Shown: positions 1 to 37,040, numbered from the stretch's first letter. The stretch is DNA of 64,000 nucleotides from Gymnogyps californianus (GCF_018139145.2 NC_059471.1:46857845-46921844), one strand, 5' to 3'. The notes: a model not told the origin generated them from the sequence alone. Translations and numbers: made by a program.

Positions 1-3000
1 TCCTAACTACTAGTTCAAGGAGTAATCTGACAGCGAACTGTCCAAAAATGAATTTACCTTTACTAGCTTTTACTGCAACTGAAAAAGGTTGTCACTGCTC
101 CTACGTGACTTGTAGAAGGGTGGATGAAGCCCCTCTGGGAACAGGGGACATGAAACTGCTTCTCCTTCCCCTTGGATGCTGAGGCAAACTCCACACATAA
201 GGGTAGCCCCAAGGGACAGAGCTGTGTGGCTGGGGAAGAGGAGGACCTGTAACAAGAGTCATATACCCAGTATGTGTACCAGATGGATTAGTAGCTTGAA
301 AGCCTGCTCCTGAATAATAGATAACCACGTCCAAAGAAGTGGCAGGCCAGATTTCTGTAAGTCAACTTTACTACCAGCTACTTTTTAGGATGATGAAGTG
401 CTTACTTAAGTGCACAGATTTATGATCACCGGGCCATATCACAAGCAAACCCTCTACCCTAACATGCATTAAGCTTATATATGATACTAAGTTTCTCTCT
501 TCATTGATCCAGAATCTTGGCTAGCAAGAACGGTGAGTTAGAGGGCTCAGCACGCCCCAGGGGACATACCCGGGAATGGTTGTAGAGCTACAGCTCCCCA
601 GATCCTTTCTGTAAAGTGGTTTGCAGAGTCTCTCAAAGTAGCAGCACTGGTAAACTACTCTCCATCGCAAAGTGGAATGACCCATCGTTGTGATTTGGTA
701 CTGGGACAGCAAGTGCTGCTTCAGGGGCACAAAGAATTTCTGCCTCCTCTCCTGGTTTAAGGCAGTTTAATTAGCATTTTTGTTGAATATCTTATTATTA
801 GATTATGGGTCTGGCTTTAGACTTTAAATTTTCTTTGTTTCTTTACAGCAGACCTGAAAATTAGTGACATGACACATTTTATACAGAAATAGGAAATATT
901 AACTGTGTTTATTCTGGTCAGTACTCTATAGCTGTATATAACCTTGGCACAGGGACAACTGTAAAATACAAACCCTACAAACAGCCTGATTTCAAGTGGG
1001 GTTGCCAAGACTGCACCTCCTTCCGCCTCCTGAGCATATGTCGTTGGTCCCATTACAGTTAAAGGCACCTCTCTGAGAGATGATGACAGTGTGACAGTTT
1101 TGAGTCAGAGAAAACAGATTTAGGTCCTCCTATTTTTGATAATGCCATGCTCCACAGAACTGTGGTGTTTATAGCTAGCACAGTAGCTATGAAACTGCTG
1201 GTCACCAATGCTTTACTGTGCGAGAGCTGCATCCTGGGCAAGCATCTCTGATGAGGATGCTGCAAGTGTTGAATTATGGAGGCTGTGGAGGTGACTCCTG
1301 CAGCTGCATACTCCTCACTGCTGCTTATCTGCAGACATTCCCTTGACTGCTTCAGACCTGGAGAAAATATGCCATACTGGTCTGCGGAGCAAATGTCCAC
1401 TGGATTGAAAAGATATGAGTTATATGGCAGACAAAGGTTGCCAGGGCTCTGCAAGCAGTAGGGAGTGAAGAGATGTCCTGAGATGCAGGCACACTATTTC
1501 TCAGACCTGGGAGACACTTCAGACCCAAGAGCCAGCATTTAAAGAAAAGGACAAAAAGACGTTTTTCCATTCAAAATCTGGTTGGTTTTACTATTTGTGG
1601 AGTATTGTGGCAAATGGAGCATTTAAACCAGTGCTGAGTGATTTATGCTTCCCACAGTACTCTGTGTGATTTTGCTGTATCACACTGTCACTGAAATACA
1701 GACAAAGCAGTTACCGAAGGTAAAGAATTCAAGAAGGAAAATAAGGTTGGGATGAGTTTCACAATGCTTATGCAATGAGCATGAGAGTTCAGATTTTGCT
1801 TATGATGACGTTAGAGAATATGAATGTCTCTTTCACAACGGTAACGTTAGAGTGTGTGTAATCAATGCTAGACCTGCGTTTTATAAAGGAAAATGTAAAC
1901 TATTTCACAAATTGTGCCAACCAAAATGTTTTCCCTTTGGGTTAACAGGCAGTGAGTAAAATGTGATTCACGCTGATCACGATGCTCAAACAACATTAAA
2001 GTGGTATATGTGTCATGTCTTCTGACACAGCTCTGCTTAAATCTAATGCTTTGCCATGCCGTAGATTGCAATAGCTATGTCTATGTGAAGACACCTGTTT
2101 CGCATTAGAGGAGCGAAGCCAGCACTCATAATTAGTATGGTGTGGAGCTTTCTGCAAGGTTACTGGAACTATTTGAGACCAGATTAGTTATACCCACCGG
2201 GCTGGGTGCAGCCAGCTGCTAGTGAAGGTATGCTGATTGTGGAAGAGACGTTAGTTTCTTGCCACAGTCCTACCTTTCTCTAGGTAGATGCACCAGCCTC
2301 CTCAGAGCTTCTTCAGGGTTCTTGGGCACTCTGCTCTGCTGTATGGTATAAACAAACCTAAAAGTCCCGTGTGGATCCACTACATTTGGAATAAGATGAT
2401 CTTAGATTGCTGTGGTTGAGCCTTCCTCTCATCCCTTTACATGGGAATGTAATTTGCTTTCTCTTTGGCAGGGATGTACGTCCTGTTCTAACTTCATTTA
2501 TGCCTACAGGAATTGCTGCCCCTTCAGATCTACTAGCTGAGATGATAAGACGATGGCTTCCTTGCCCATTTCAGCCAGTAAGTGCTGGGTGAGCCTAACC
2601 AGAGACCTGATAATTTACAGCCAGAACTGGCGAAGGCAGGAGGTCTATCCAGCTGGCACAGCAAGAGTTGGAGGAAGGTGTTTCTGTGGCCTTATGTGCA
2701 TTGTCTGCACATCATAGTGGTAGATCTTTACCCTTTGAGTGACATTGTAAGGTGGTTACCATTTTGTTCCCTTTTTTGTTGCTAATTGTTAAAATACGAT
2801 GGAAGTGCTGTTGTTTTGCTCTGCACTGTATGAGTAAGCAAACAGTCAGTGCCAGACATGGAGTTCATCTCACCTGCCTTTACACACATCGTGGAGGCTG
2901 TTTGTAGGCAACGTTGGCTTCAGCAGCCCCACCTTCCTGCTGCTGTTTTCTGCTTTTCCATCTCTCCCTTAAATGCCCTGGTACAACTGGGCTCCATCTT

Positions 3001-5324
3001 CCTGGTAAAGGGGATTGAGGAACTTTTCCTTGTTTAAACAAATAAATTAACAAAAAGGTCTTTTTAATACAGATTGGATAATTGATCTGATTTAGCATGA
3101 AGTCTTGCAAGGACCATTGTACTTGCTGGTACAGTGTACCAGTACAGCCGAGAGGACGGCATGGGGATGATTGGGGTAAAGCATTAGCCTATAGGAAGGT
3201 AGCAGGGGTTCCCCTTTCAACTGGAACTGCTGCCGAGAAAGATGTTCAACAACTTTAATTGGATATCTACAGCTGTTTCAGTAGGGTGGATGCAAGCATT
3301 GCAATGCTCAAGCGCTGCAAGAGAGTTGTCTATTTCAATTGCTTAGAAAAAGGGAAAACTGAATTCAGTCTCTGAAATCTGTTTTTAAGCTCTGTTCATT
3401 GTTCTCTGTAATGAATGCTGTCAGAGTGAGTTTCGTTTGAATATATGCAGAGATCTGTATCGGAGCCAGTCACACCGGGCTGCCTTTGTAGGCAGTGCAG
3501 ACAAACAGGCACAGCTCATGTCCTTTTAAAGTAGAGGTGAGGTGAATCGCGCCTCGTCCTGTCTCTTGGAGTACGTTGTGTCCTGTGGTGACTAGGTCAG
3601 CCATCAATGTCTATACATAAGAGCATCTTCATTGTGTCTGTGACACAGGATCCAGCATCCAAAAGCACCATAAATAGATACTGGAAGAGAGTGAGAGTAC
3701 AGGGAAATAGCATACATGCCTGCCCCGACACCCTCCCAGCTGTATTTCCAGTTCAGAGACTGACTGAACCAGATGTGAACTCTGATTTAGATGTGATTTA
3801 TTAACCTGAGGTGGATTCCTCTCCTGTGAATTTGTGTAGTCTTCCCATGTAAATTTTTGCATTCACAGTGCCCTTTGGTAAGAATTCCTTGTTTTGGAAG
3901 GCTCCTAATTCCTTATTTGAAGGCTCCTAAAATTAAGTGGGGTAAACACTCTCCTTAATGAATGACATGCTAATAGTTTGGCAGAAGAATCTGGGGCTGT
4001 ATATTTTGTTCCAGATTACCTTATGTAGTAATACACGAGAATGAGTCTTCTGCTCAGAAAGGTATATCTTCTTTCTAACTAGCTGAAATATGAGAGCTTG
4101 TATGCTCGTGGATTCTGGTTAAGAATCCACCAAACAGAATGAAAATGCATCAGACTGGCAGTTTATATAAAATAGCACTTGCTGAGTATGGGAGCTGGGA
4201 AGGGAACAGACGTTTGGGCCCTAGGTCATGCCTAGGGCTTAATACTTCAACATAGTATTTGGCCAATTTCTCGAAAAAGGGAAGCTGGGAAGTCAAGTTT
4301 GGCTATTACCTCTGCTCAGAAAATTTGCTTTTGGACCTATGCGTGCGGGGAGAGTTGTGCACACAGAAGGAAAATGAATGCTGAGACAATTACGTTTTTC
4401 ACAAAGCCTCTGTGCTTGTCTGTTTATATAGCTTGTTCAGTAAAAAGTTTGCCTTAAAAAAAAAGAGGCAAGTTAAGAAAAAACAACAAAACCCTTAACC
4501 CTCCAAAGCATATAGGTAAGGCGCAGTACCCTTTTTTGTAGGAGTTTTGTAGGAGGTACCTCTCAATTCCATTTCCTTTCTAGTCTTTTGAATACTTTGA
4601 TGTCATAAAATCATTTTTATGACAAAGTTGGGTCAGAGAATGGCGGTTAGAGTCTCTCCGCCCTTCGGCACACTGCAGCTGGAAGGCAGTGTGGTCGTTT
4701 TTCCAGTATGTAATGTGTCCGAAGACAATTTTCAGGTCAGCCTTTCACTGAATTACATTGAAATACAGTAGTTGTGCATCTGTCTTGAAAAATCTAGAAA
4801 TCTTCTCTGTTCACACCGATAAGTAATCATTGGCACAACTGGAATATGCCAGACAAAGTGTGTCATTCCTGAGTCTTACGTAGATTTACATTTTTGTCGC
4901 CAATTGCAGTATGCCAAACACCACTGCTGATTGCATTGCTTTGCTGTGCTAGCTGAAAGTCCTAGAAACTACAGCAATTTAGACAGGCATTCTGATTGTA
5001 CCTTTAAAAGAGGTCTGTGCTATTTTTGCTCGGGCAGCTCCTGAGGTATATGAATTGTTGCAGCTCTATATACCAAACAGTTGTATACCAATACATACCA
5101 ACTGAACTGCTTTCTCATTCTACACTAATATTAGATCCTTTTATATCGTTTTTCAAAAAGGACTTGCTTTATGTGAATGAATTGGGAAACAAACTTTTTC
5201 AGGTACTCCCAGTTCTCACATACTCTTAAAACTAACATTATTTTTCGGTTTTCCTAGGCTTAGAGGAAAGTGGGCAAACTTTATTAGTTTTCTTAGGTCC
5301 TCCTAATCTATCACTGTGTGTCCA
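1..5324 (+). other. SLAIN1 intron (upstream part), no gene seen
   Basis: There are no convincing exons and no reading frame above 131 codons. A search by eye for the conserved N-terminal SLAIN block (a CRQVLDYPSP-like segment) found nothing. The visible structure is a short dispersed-repeat relic near 2861 and an A-rich stretch near 4455-4490. Confidence 0.6.
2861..2890 (+). repeat. Copy of the dispersed GATTCATCT motif
   Basis: GAGTTCATCTCACCTGCCTT followed by TACACACATC matches the motif copies at 28387 and 28497 at most positions. It is a short relic; the family is unknown. Confidence 0.4.
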
Positions 5325-6474
5325 TGTGGTGGGTTGACCCTTGCTGGATGCCAGGTGCCCACCAAAGCCGCTCTATCACTCTCCTCCTGAACTGGACAGG
5401 GGAGAGAAAATATAATGAAAGGCTCGTGGGTCGAGATAAAGACAGGGAGAGATCACTCACCAATTACTGTCACAGGCAAAACAGACTCGACTTGGGGGAA
5501 ATTAATTTAATTTATTACCAATCAAATTAGAGTAGGGTAATAAGAAATAAACCCAAATCTTAAAAACACCTTCCCCCCACCCCTCCCTTCTTCCTGGGCT
5601 TAACTTTACTCTTGAATTTTCTCTACCTCCTCCCCTCCAGCGGCACAGGGGGACAGGGAATGGGGGTTCCGGTCAGTTCATCACACATTGTCTCTGCCGC
5701 TCCTTCCTCCTCAGGGGCAGGACTCCTCACACTCTTCCCCTGCTCTACTGTGGGGTCCCTCCCACGGGAGACAGTCCTCCAAGAACTTCTCCAATGTGAG
5801 TCCTTCCCATGGGCTACAGTTCTTCATGAACTGCTCCAGCACGGGTCCCATCCACAGGGTGCAGTCCTTCAGGAACAGGCTGCTCCAGCGTGGGTCCCCC
5901 ACGGGGTCACAAGTCCTGCCAGCAAACCTGCTCCAGCGTGGGCTCCTCTCTCTCCACGGGTCCACAGGTCCTGCCAGGAGCCTGGTCCAGCGTGGGCTTC
6001 CCAGGGGGTCACAGTCTCCTTCGGGCATCCACCTGCTCCGGAGTGGGGTCCTCCACGGGCTGCAGGTGGATATCTGCTCCACCGTGGACCTCCATGGGCC
6101 GCAGGGGGACAGCCTGCTGTCTCACCATGGTCTTCACCACGGGCTACAGGGGAATCTCTGCTCCGGCACCTGGAGCACCTCCTCCCCCTCCTTCTTCACT
6201 GACCTTGGTGTCTGCGGAGTTGGTTCTCTCACATATTCTCACTCCTCTCTTCCAGTTGCTGTTGCACAGCAGTTTTTTCCCTCCTTCTTAAATATGTTAT
6301 CCCAGAGGCGCTACCACCGTGGCTGGTGGGCTCAGCCTTGGCCAGCGGCGGGTCTGTCTTGGAACCCGCTGGCATTAACCTTATCGGACATGGGGGAAGC
6401 TTCTAGCAGCTTCTCACAGAAGCCACCCCTGTAGCCCCCCCGCTACCAAAACCTTGCCACGCAAACCCAATACA
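5325..6474 (-). mobile_element. Antisense solo LTR of an avian endogenous retrovirus (ERVL-like), copy 1
   Basis: This 1150-bp element starts TGTGGTGGGTTGACC and ends ACCCAATACA on the + strand, so it has TG...CA termini. It is flanked by a perfect 5-bp direct repeat GTCCA (5320-5324 and 6475-6479). Promoter-type and poly(A)-type signals both read on the minus strand: a TATA-like box at about 6289-6295 and AATAAA at 5511-5516. A 5-bp duplication suggests class III (ERVL-like). No internal retroviral sequence is attached, so it is a solo LTR from LTR-LTR recombination. It lies in the SLAIN1 intron upstream of exon A, opposite to the gene. Long reading frames inside it (up to 248 codons) come from an internal GC-rich repeat and are not genes. 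Confidence 0.9.
5737..6120 (-). repeat. Degenerate ~49-bp minisatellite inside LTR copy 1
   Basis: About eight diverged units repeat at roughly 41-53 bp. Unit starts are recognised by CTGCTCCAGCGTGGG-like words near 5737, 5783, 5831, 5880, 5929, 5982, 6033 and 6074, each followed by a CCACGGG-type word. The same array occurs in the second copy from about 40760. Confidence 0.75.
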
Positions 6475-6479
6475 GTCCA

Positions 6480-9400
6480 AACTATAGCGGCACTTGTTTT
6501 CATTAGACATTTGAAGCTGAGCTTGATTGGGGTTTTTTTATTATTTTAAAGTTGCACGAGACGAGTGTTTAATCTCTTCTTTACTTTACATGGCAATCCT
6601 GTATATTGACTGTTAAAACCACTGTGAAAATGTAGAATTTTGTAGAGAAATTCCATTCGTGCAGAAGATGATCAAATGAAGCCATTTCATTGCTGTGTAG
6701 TTTCTCACTAGCTGACCTATGTTAAGAGCTTGAGAAGCCATAGGATTTAGTGTAGGAAACCAAAACCAAAGAAAAATGTTGGCATATGTTTGTTCAGTTG
6801 TTATAGTCTAATTATGGAGGTTCAAGGGTAAGGATGTACACTAAATTGTATTATGGAGACCCCTATTTACTGACTCTTGAAAGGAGTCCCCTTGTGCAGT
6901 CTACACTCAGGGAGTTTCTCTCTGTTATCATTGCAGCTGGGGAAGAGGGGGTGCTTTGCCTCTCTTGACCAAGAAATCAAGGGGCAGAAACAGCAAACAA
7001 GCCCTAAGAGCATTTTCTGAGCTGTGTGTGGCAGTGCAAGGAAATAGTTTTGAGCAATGACAGATTCAGTGTGACTGAAAATGTGCATTAAGCGTATGAA
7101 GTGTGGCTCTGTGCTGAAGGCAAAGTTTCTACCACTAGTGGGATGGCTGAGGGAGCTACAGCTGTGGTTGGGAAACCATACGTGCTGGAACAAGCTGTTG
7201 AGATGACCACGGCTGATGGCTGTGGGAGACTGGAACTAGGAGTGTGCTGCATGAAAAGTCAAGAAGTTCACTGTACAATAACATTCAACAAGATGGGAAT
7301 ATGTACATGCCCCAGATTAACTTCCAGTTTTACAGGTACAACTCAATACTCTTACTCGCAGTTACGAGAGCTGAAAACATTGCTGTCTTGGGCCTGGAAC
7401 TTGTAATCTTGTAACTAATAAAACCACAATTTTTTCAAAAAAGTAAGTTTTTAGGACTTGTAATTGCAAAGGAAAGCTTTGAAGCACTGGGTTCAGATAA
7501 ACCCTGGAAGGTGTTACAGTCCTTCTCTTTTGAGCACAGAAGCCCAACGCCTCACCCCGTGAAGTAGACCTAAGGATTGTACGTTGTTCTAAGGTCCATG
7601 TGTTTGGGAGCTACTGAGATACTTGAAAGACAGTTTCTACTTAGGCTTTGCTTTGAAAACTTAGCTATTTGAAAATCTGTTCCTGGGCGGGGGCACCACA
7701 ATGTTGGTTGCAGTTGAGTGTCTAGCACCTCTCTTCTACCTCAGACTGCTTCAGGTTCTTACAGGAGCTCTGGGTTTTCCAGGGACCCAAGTGGATTTCT
7801 TCAGGCTGGTGAGTAGTAGGAGCCCACATTTCCCACTTCTTGAGCAAGTGTCCCGACAATGGCACTATTCAGGGAGTAGTGGGAGCTACCTTCATCTCCT
7901 CTTCCTCTGGCTGTCTTTTCATGCATGTTAGACACTTACCTGTTCCCAGATGCACATCTGACTGCGGGAGTAGTTTTCAGATTCTGAATCACTGTTTTAC
8001 AGGGACCAAAAGTGCAGGTTAAATACCTGTCTTTGGGAGGAAGAGGTTAGGTATGCCTCACTGAGGTGATACTTCTTAGCTGGTTTAGACATTCTTATCT
8101 ACGGTGAGGAGAGGGTTTTGAATTCCCTTCTAGCACTCTTGAATTTCTCCAGCGATTAACGAAATACTTCTGTTTCCCATGCAGGACTGTGCATTTTACT
8201 CCTGAGAGAGATATTTTGCTTTTAAGCGTGGCTGCTGTGCAACCACGCATATGCAGATTGCACCAGGGAAGTGGTTTGGGTTTCCTGCTCTAAAGAAAGT
8301 ATATCGGCAGGAAAGTGCTGTGTGTTCAAAACTTGCAGTTTTGAACTTGCTGGACTGACAGTATTGTAAATATTCCTCCAATGTTGGCTCAAAAGAGGGT
8401 TTTTGTTCAGGCTGTGTAATTACTACCCATATTCAAATGTCTGCATATATGCAATTCAATTTATTTTTAGCTTGAGCTTAAAAAGTATTTTTGACTCTGG
8501 CCTGAAGGCCTATATAAAACTTAAGCTAATTGAGTGGATAAACAAGATAGATAATGCCTCATAAAATTTAGTGTGTTTAGTCAGTAGTACAACACAATTA
8601 TTTATGACTTTATTTGTTTTAAAGACAGAAAACAATAAATATTTTTTGTGTTGCTTAGAGTGAAAGTAAGTTCCTGTTCTGGCCAACTGAGTTCACTGAG
8701 TTTCATAATGGAGTTATGAGAATGGAAGGTGTTTAAAATGTGCATGTACTTCTTTTTGTTTCTTGGAAACCCTGATATCCTTAGCGATATAATGTCCTAG
8801 GTGTATCTGACTCATCAAGTAGAGGACCTGTACTTGATCTATCCCTGTTTACATTGGTGTAACTCCACAAAATTAAAACAACATAATGAGAATCTATGCC
8901 GATTTTTACCTCGTGTCCCAGCTTATGAACCTTCCCATTAATTTGAATAGCAAATTTCATCTTCACTTTCAAAAACATGCTTGTATATATGTTTGGAAAT
9001 TGGGTACCTTATGTAGCTTAAATGAGAAATTGCTTTTAGTAAAGGAATTGCTTTCAATACGGTACAGCATGCTGTGGTTTTGCAGGGTACTCCATTCCTT
9101 TTGAGCCATGCAATTCTGTAGATGTTTACTTGTTCAGGTTTTCATGTGAAATTTTCCATCAGTTCTTATCAAATGCTGATTATTCACAGGAGTCAGTATG
9201 GTGAATATTTGTGTTTATGTAGTTGCTCATATTTTTCTATGTGAGTTACTGTTCTCATCTATTTTAGCATTTTGATATCTCCAATCAAAGTTATAAAAAT
9301 AAGGTCTTAATTTTTAAACCTTCAGTTGTGTTAGTAAATATTTTAAAATTATGAACAGGCTCACTTATTGCTGATTTTATTTTTTAAAGGAAAGGTTTTG

Positions 9401-12400
9401 TTTGATTGCTTATGTAGTCATTTTGACAAGTCCTTTTTTAAAATATTAGAGTAGACATTGTGTAACGCAGTACGTTATCAGCAGTCTAGTTACTAAGAAT
9501 TGATCAAAACCAAGGAAATCACATCCAAAAAGTTGGGCACTTCCAATCTAACTGCAGACTTTGATGACTGGGACAATTTGTGCTTATTGTATTACTGAAT
9601 ATTAGTTCCAACAGTTTCATGCTTCAAGAAGTCAAATTGTTAATGTGTTTAACTCTTTGCCGTCAGTAAGTCAAATGGATTTTTTGGCTTCTTTTCTCTT
9701 GATGGTTCTTTAGATGCCCCTGCTTTCCTTTCCATGGCTGATACTTTTTCTTCCTTCAGTGCATCTTCAGTATTAGGTACTCAGAGCAGGATTATTCACA
9801 TTTCTATTCAATTGCAAAGGTTAGAAATGTTCTTTGTTTTTAAAGGGTTCCTGAGTCTCTTATTTCATCTGTGGGCAACTGGAGTTGGGGCTTTAAGAAG
9901 AAGCTACAAATATTGTAAAATTCAGAGCTTAAGAGCTGGGCTTTTAAACTTAAAATAAAGGTCTTAACAACATTGTCTCATCCATGCATACCACGGTGGT
10001 GTTTTATCGTGCTAACCAGGGCAGTCTCAGAATCAGTTTGGAGCAAAATAACTGTCCTAAAATGAATATCCATTGCACAATTTTGGGATTTTACAAATTT
10101 TACATTAATTTACGTCTTTGCCTAGATGTCTGTAGCACTTGCTTCCTACATGCCTTTTTATGTTTTTGGCATTAGCACAAGACTTCAGTAAGTCTAATTT
10201 TGCTGTCTTTGTTAATACTGTAGAAGTACTCAATATATACTTTGATATTTCCGTTTGAAACCTAATGAAAACCATTTTCTGTCTTTGATCCTAAACAATG
10301 GAGTTAATCGTATGCCCAAAAAGTGTCAATCCTTTGCTGACACTTAAACACTATGAAGTTTTACTTTAGGCACAGTGGCAAAAGTTCTTGAATTGGGGAT
10401 ATTTTACGTTGGTATATCTAGAGATTTAGTATATAGAGAGATTAGCGTAGATAGAGTTTCTTGGCTTCTTCGTCCATCTTTCCTTGAGAACACATACTAT
10501 TTGAAAGAGGAGTTTGAAATCTGGTTTGCCATAAATACTAATTATATTCTTCGTGTGGGTTCTTGCTTTCATAGTCACAATAACTGTTGCTTTGTGCTTA
10601 GTGGGCCAGCTCACAGCGGTTATTGTAGAGGGTAATGAATGATGTTTATTTGTGCTGTATGGTTGACCACATCTGTGGGTGAGAACATGCTGGCAGCTAA
10701 TTGGCCTGGCAAATGATCAGGCTGCTACAAAACAGGATCTTGTGTTAGGCAGAAAAATAAAATCGCAAGGAACTGTCGTCCCTTGCTCCTTACGGATGGT
10801 TTCTAGTGGAAATGACAAACATTAGCTGTGGATATGATATTGAGATCTACTCTATTGCATACATTTCTTTCAATGAATGCCTCAAATCAATTTGCAGTTA
10901 TTAACTCCTTGTGAGTTAATCTCATCCCCAGTGATTTGTGTTAATTACTAGTTTATAGAGTTGTATCCATCTGCGTTTGCTCTCCTTTTTGTCCTGGAAT
11001 GCTTGCATGCTTGACTTTTGAACTGATCACGTTAGTGAATGTTAAGGACAAATAGCTCTGCCAGGAAGTCTGTGTCATGTGGCTTGGCATCAAGCAGTTT
11101 CCTAGAAGTGGTGCTGATGCTGCTCCTAGTTAAGATCTCAGACCTTTAGGGTTCTTTAAGCTTGAAGGAACTAGAATCATCAAAAATGAGGGAATTGCAA
11201 TAACTCTTGGATGAGGAGGCAGCAAAGATCACAGTTTGAATTTTTATATCTTACTAATGTGTAGTTTAGCTCCCTCCCACAGAGACTGAGCCCTTTGCCA
11301 GCAGACTGCTTTGTGCTGGTGCTGGAACCAGGCGGTTGCCTTCGCTCCAAGCTTAGCAGCACTAGTGGGAAGAGTGGAAAAGACTGCTTATTCCTTAGAA
11401 ACCCAAGAGTACCTTTGAGTGGGTCAAAGCAAAAGGAATAGGGAGGAAACAGCATCTTTCGGACTGACGACGAACAGATTACTCCAAAAGGTTGCAAGGA
11501 TGTGATTGACAGCCCACCAATGAGATACACCTCCCTGCTGTTCCCATGGCCACTCGGTGTTGATGTTAGCAAGAAGGAATAAAGTTCGTATGTCCCGCTA
11601 AATAATTTTGGTGACAGTGAGGTTTTAAAATAGAGAGGGCCTGAATATTATTTGAATATCTGTGAGTGTTTAAAACGACTGGGTCAACAGGTCCAAATAA
11701 CACGGTAGATTTGTGGTATTAACTAGCCATTTGATGGAGAATAGCTTTTGAGGGCTTTTGGGCCCTTCTGGTTTTGAAAACTGGTTTGCGGCATCTGACA
11801 CCGCAAAGTACACCTGCGAAGCATCAAGGTTATGCCATTGATTTCTAATATAGGTATAGGTATTTTCCTAGCTCCTTCCCTTGTGTTACTGTACATAACA
11901 TCTGTCAGGACAAAATAGATTCTATCACAAATAAACATGGGATACTATAATTTGTTTTTCATCTGTACAAACTTTGCTTGTATCTGAATGAGTTCTCTGA
12001 AATTTACATTTTTAAATTTTTGCCTTTTCCTTCTACTTAAAACAACTTTATCTGTAATATTTATTTAGTTTCTGAACAGCATGTAGATATTGTTTATTTT
12101 ACCTTTTGAATGCATGTTAAAAAATAGGCAAACCAAAGGGCAGTTGTATTCATATTTTACTGGATGAGCAAAGAGAATGTAAATTAAATAAGCCTTTAGC
12201 TTTTTTGCCTGCTCTGAGCTCTTTGTGATGTTATTGAGCAGACCAGATGCCTTGCAAGTTTGTTGTAAGCAATATGTAGAAAAAGAGGTGCCCCGTTTTA
12301 TTGTTTGGTTGATCCTGCAAAAAACAGTGAAAAAAAAATTTCATGCTTATATAATCAGGAATTTGATGCTGTAAAAAGAGAAGGGAAAATATGGTAGCTT

Positions 12401-12902
12401 AAAAGCTTGCTGTGGGATTACAGTTGGTTTTAGCACTCAATGGTTAAGCGTCTTTTACTGCTGTGTCTCTGAACTCCCATAACTGATAATTTAACTGCTA
12501 ATTCAATTGTGTGATGATTGATTGCCATGAACAATTCCTTGAAGAGCACTACAAATTTCATCTGTGTTTCTCTATTAACTGTAGTGGTTTTTACTTCCTC
12601 TGTTACTTTGTGTGTTGGCACCCAGTGATGTATGTGATGAATATATACCAAAATGGTGTATACATAGAAAATGGTAAACAAGACATATTTGCTAGAAAAC
12701 TTTTTGAGGCTCACTTTTACATGTAGAAGGCTGTGCTGATCCTCTGTTTTGCTGCTGAACTTTGACCATTATTTTCCTTTTGCCATAAGTAAAAAATATA
12801 TAATGAGCAGATTAAGATGAGATGATTTTTCTCTCTAACAGCATTATTCTATTTATAACTATAAATCTTTTTTTCCCCCCTCCTCCCTTGCATCTGTAAC
12901 AG
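6480..12902 (+). other. SLAIN1 intron (downstream part), no gene seen
   Basis: AT-rich intronic DNA runs up to the pyrimidine tract and acceptor of exon A (about 12870-12902). Open frames here, such as 130 codons at 11180-11572 on the minus strand, show no recognisable family. Confidence 0.6.
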
Positions 12903-36016
<23,114 letters not shown>

Positions 36017-37040
36017 TGAAGGATGCCCATCGACAGTGGAAAATAAATAATGTGGATTTCATTACCCAGCTGGCTGGGTAACAATGATTTGGGAAAGGAG
36101 GGTCATACAGTATTATTTCCCCCGGGATTTTAATATGTAACCATCCATAATGCAATGTCATTTTTTAAAAATGAGCATCTTATCAAATACTAAATATTGC
36201 ACTTAATCAGTTACCTGAACAGCTGCATTGTTATCAGACTAACAATGGCAGTGTTGGCATCTGGAACTGAAGAAAGTACTATATATGTGCAACATACCAG
36301 AATATTTCCTTGAAAGAACTAGGAGATAATGCTTTTGGGCAGCTTTGCCATACTGAAATTCTAAGATAATTTATTCAGTGTAAAGGCATCATGCATTTTA
36401 TTTTGAATTTGGGGGGACTTATGTATGTGCTTGAATTTTTTTCTAGTGTTTCCAGTACATTTTATTTTGTATACTTAAGTTCACTTAAACTTGCCTGAAC
36501 CTTGAACAACAGAGAGATAATTTAACTTTTCTGTGCCATAAATAATATTTTTGGGGTAATGTACTTTTTTAGCGCTAGGAACATATCTTACAAAATTGTA
36601 CCATTGGCAATACAAAGCAGTATATTTATGTTGCAGAAGCACAAAAAAAGTAGCATTCACTGGAAATTGCCATCGAGCTGGGTCAGCATGGTTTTGTTGG
36701 TCTTTCACCATTTGTTCAATTGTTAATTTATTGTCATAGTGTTTTGTATTTAAAATGGCAGCATAAGTCACATTGCACTTACAAAGATACAGTGATCTCT
36801 AAAACTACAGTTGATTTTCAGTACTTTATTACAAAGAATAAAATTGTAATGTTTTATTAACAGTTGCTTATGGAAAATGAGTTTTAATGCGAATAAATCT
36901 TTTTGATAGATCTTTTACAAAATCCAGTTGCACTAATCAATGCTTTCTTATAATGGCATATGACTTAATATTTGATTACAACTGTGTATACTGCTGTTTT
37001 GGAATGTTTCAGAAATAAAGAATCTATTTCAGCAATAATG
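36017..37040 (+). other. SLAIN1: SLAIN1 3' UTR (end inferred)
   Basis: This is AT-rich sequence after the stop codon. AATAAA hexamers lie at 36042-36047, 36837-36842, 36892-36897 and 37014-37019. The last is followed by a GT-rich stretch near 37042-37060 that could serve as the downstream cleavage element, so the main poly(A) site is placed near 37035-37040. The first hexamer lies only 26 nt after the stop and is unlikely to be the main one. A 96-codon antisense reading frame at 36481-36771 lies inside and is considered chance. Confidence 0.5.
37014..37019 (+). terminator. Candidate distal poly(A) signal of SLAIN1
   Basis: This is a canonical AATAAA about 1 kb after the SLAIN1 stop, followed within 25-45 nt by a G/T-rich stretch. 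Proximal candidates exist at 36837 and 36892. Which is used cannot be told from sequence alone. Confidence 0.45.

Noticed and set aside
5688..6434. 248-codon + strand frame and its 196- and 123-codon overlaps
   Set aside because: They lie wholly within the solo LTR and are opened by its GC-rich repeat array in several frames at once. They show no protein family features.
1..12902. Missing N-terminal SLAIN1 exons
   Set aside because: I looked for the conserved CRQVLDYPSP-type block and a coiled-coil start and saw neither, so no exon is claimed here.
36481..36771. 96-codon antisense frame in the SLAIN1 3' UTR
   Set aside because: Low-complexity AT-rich sequence; no family resemblance and no antisense transcript evidence.
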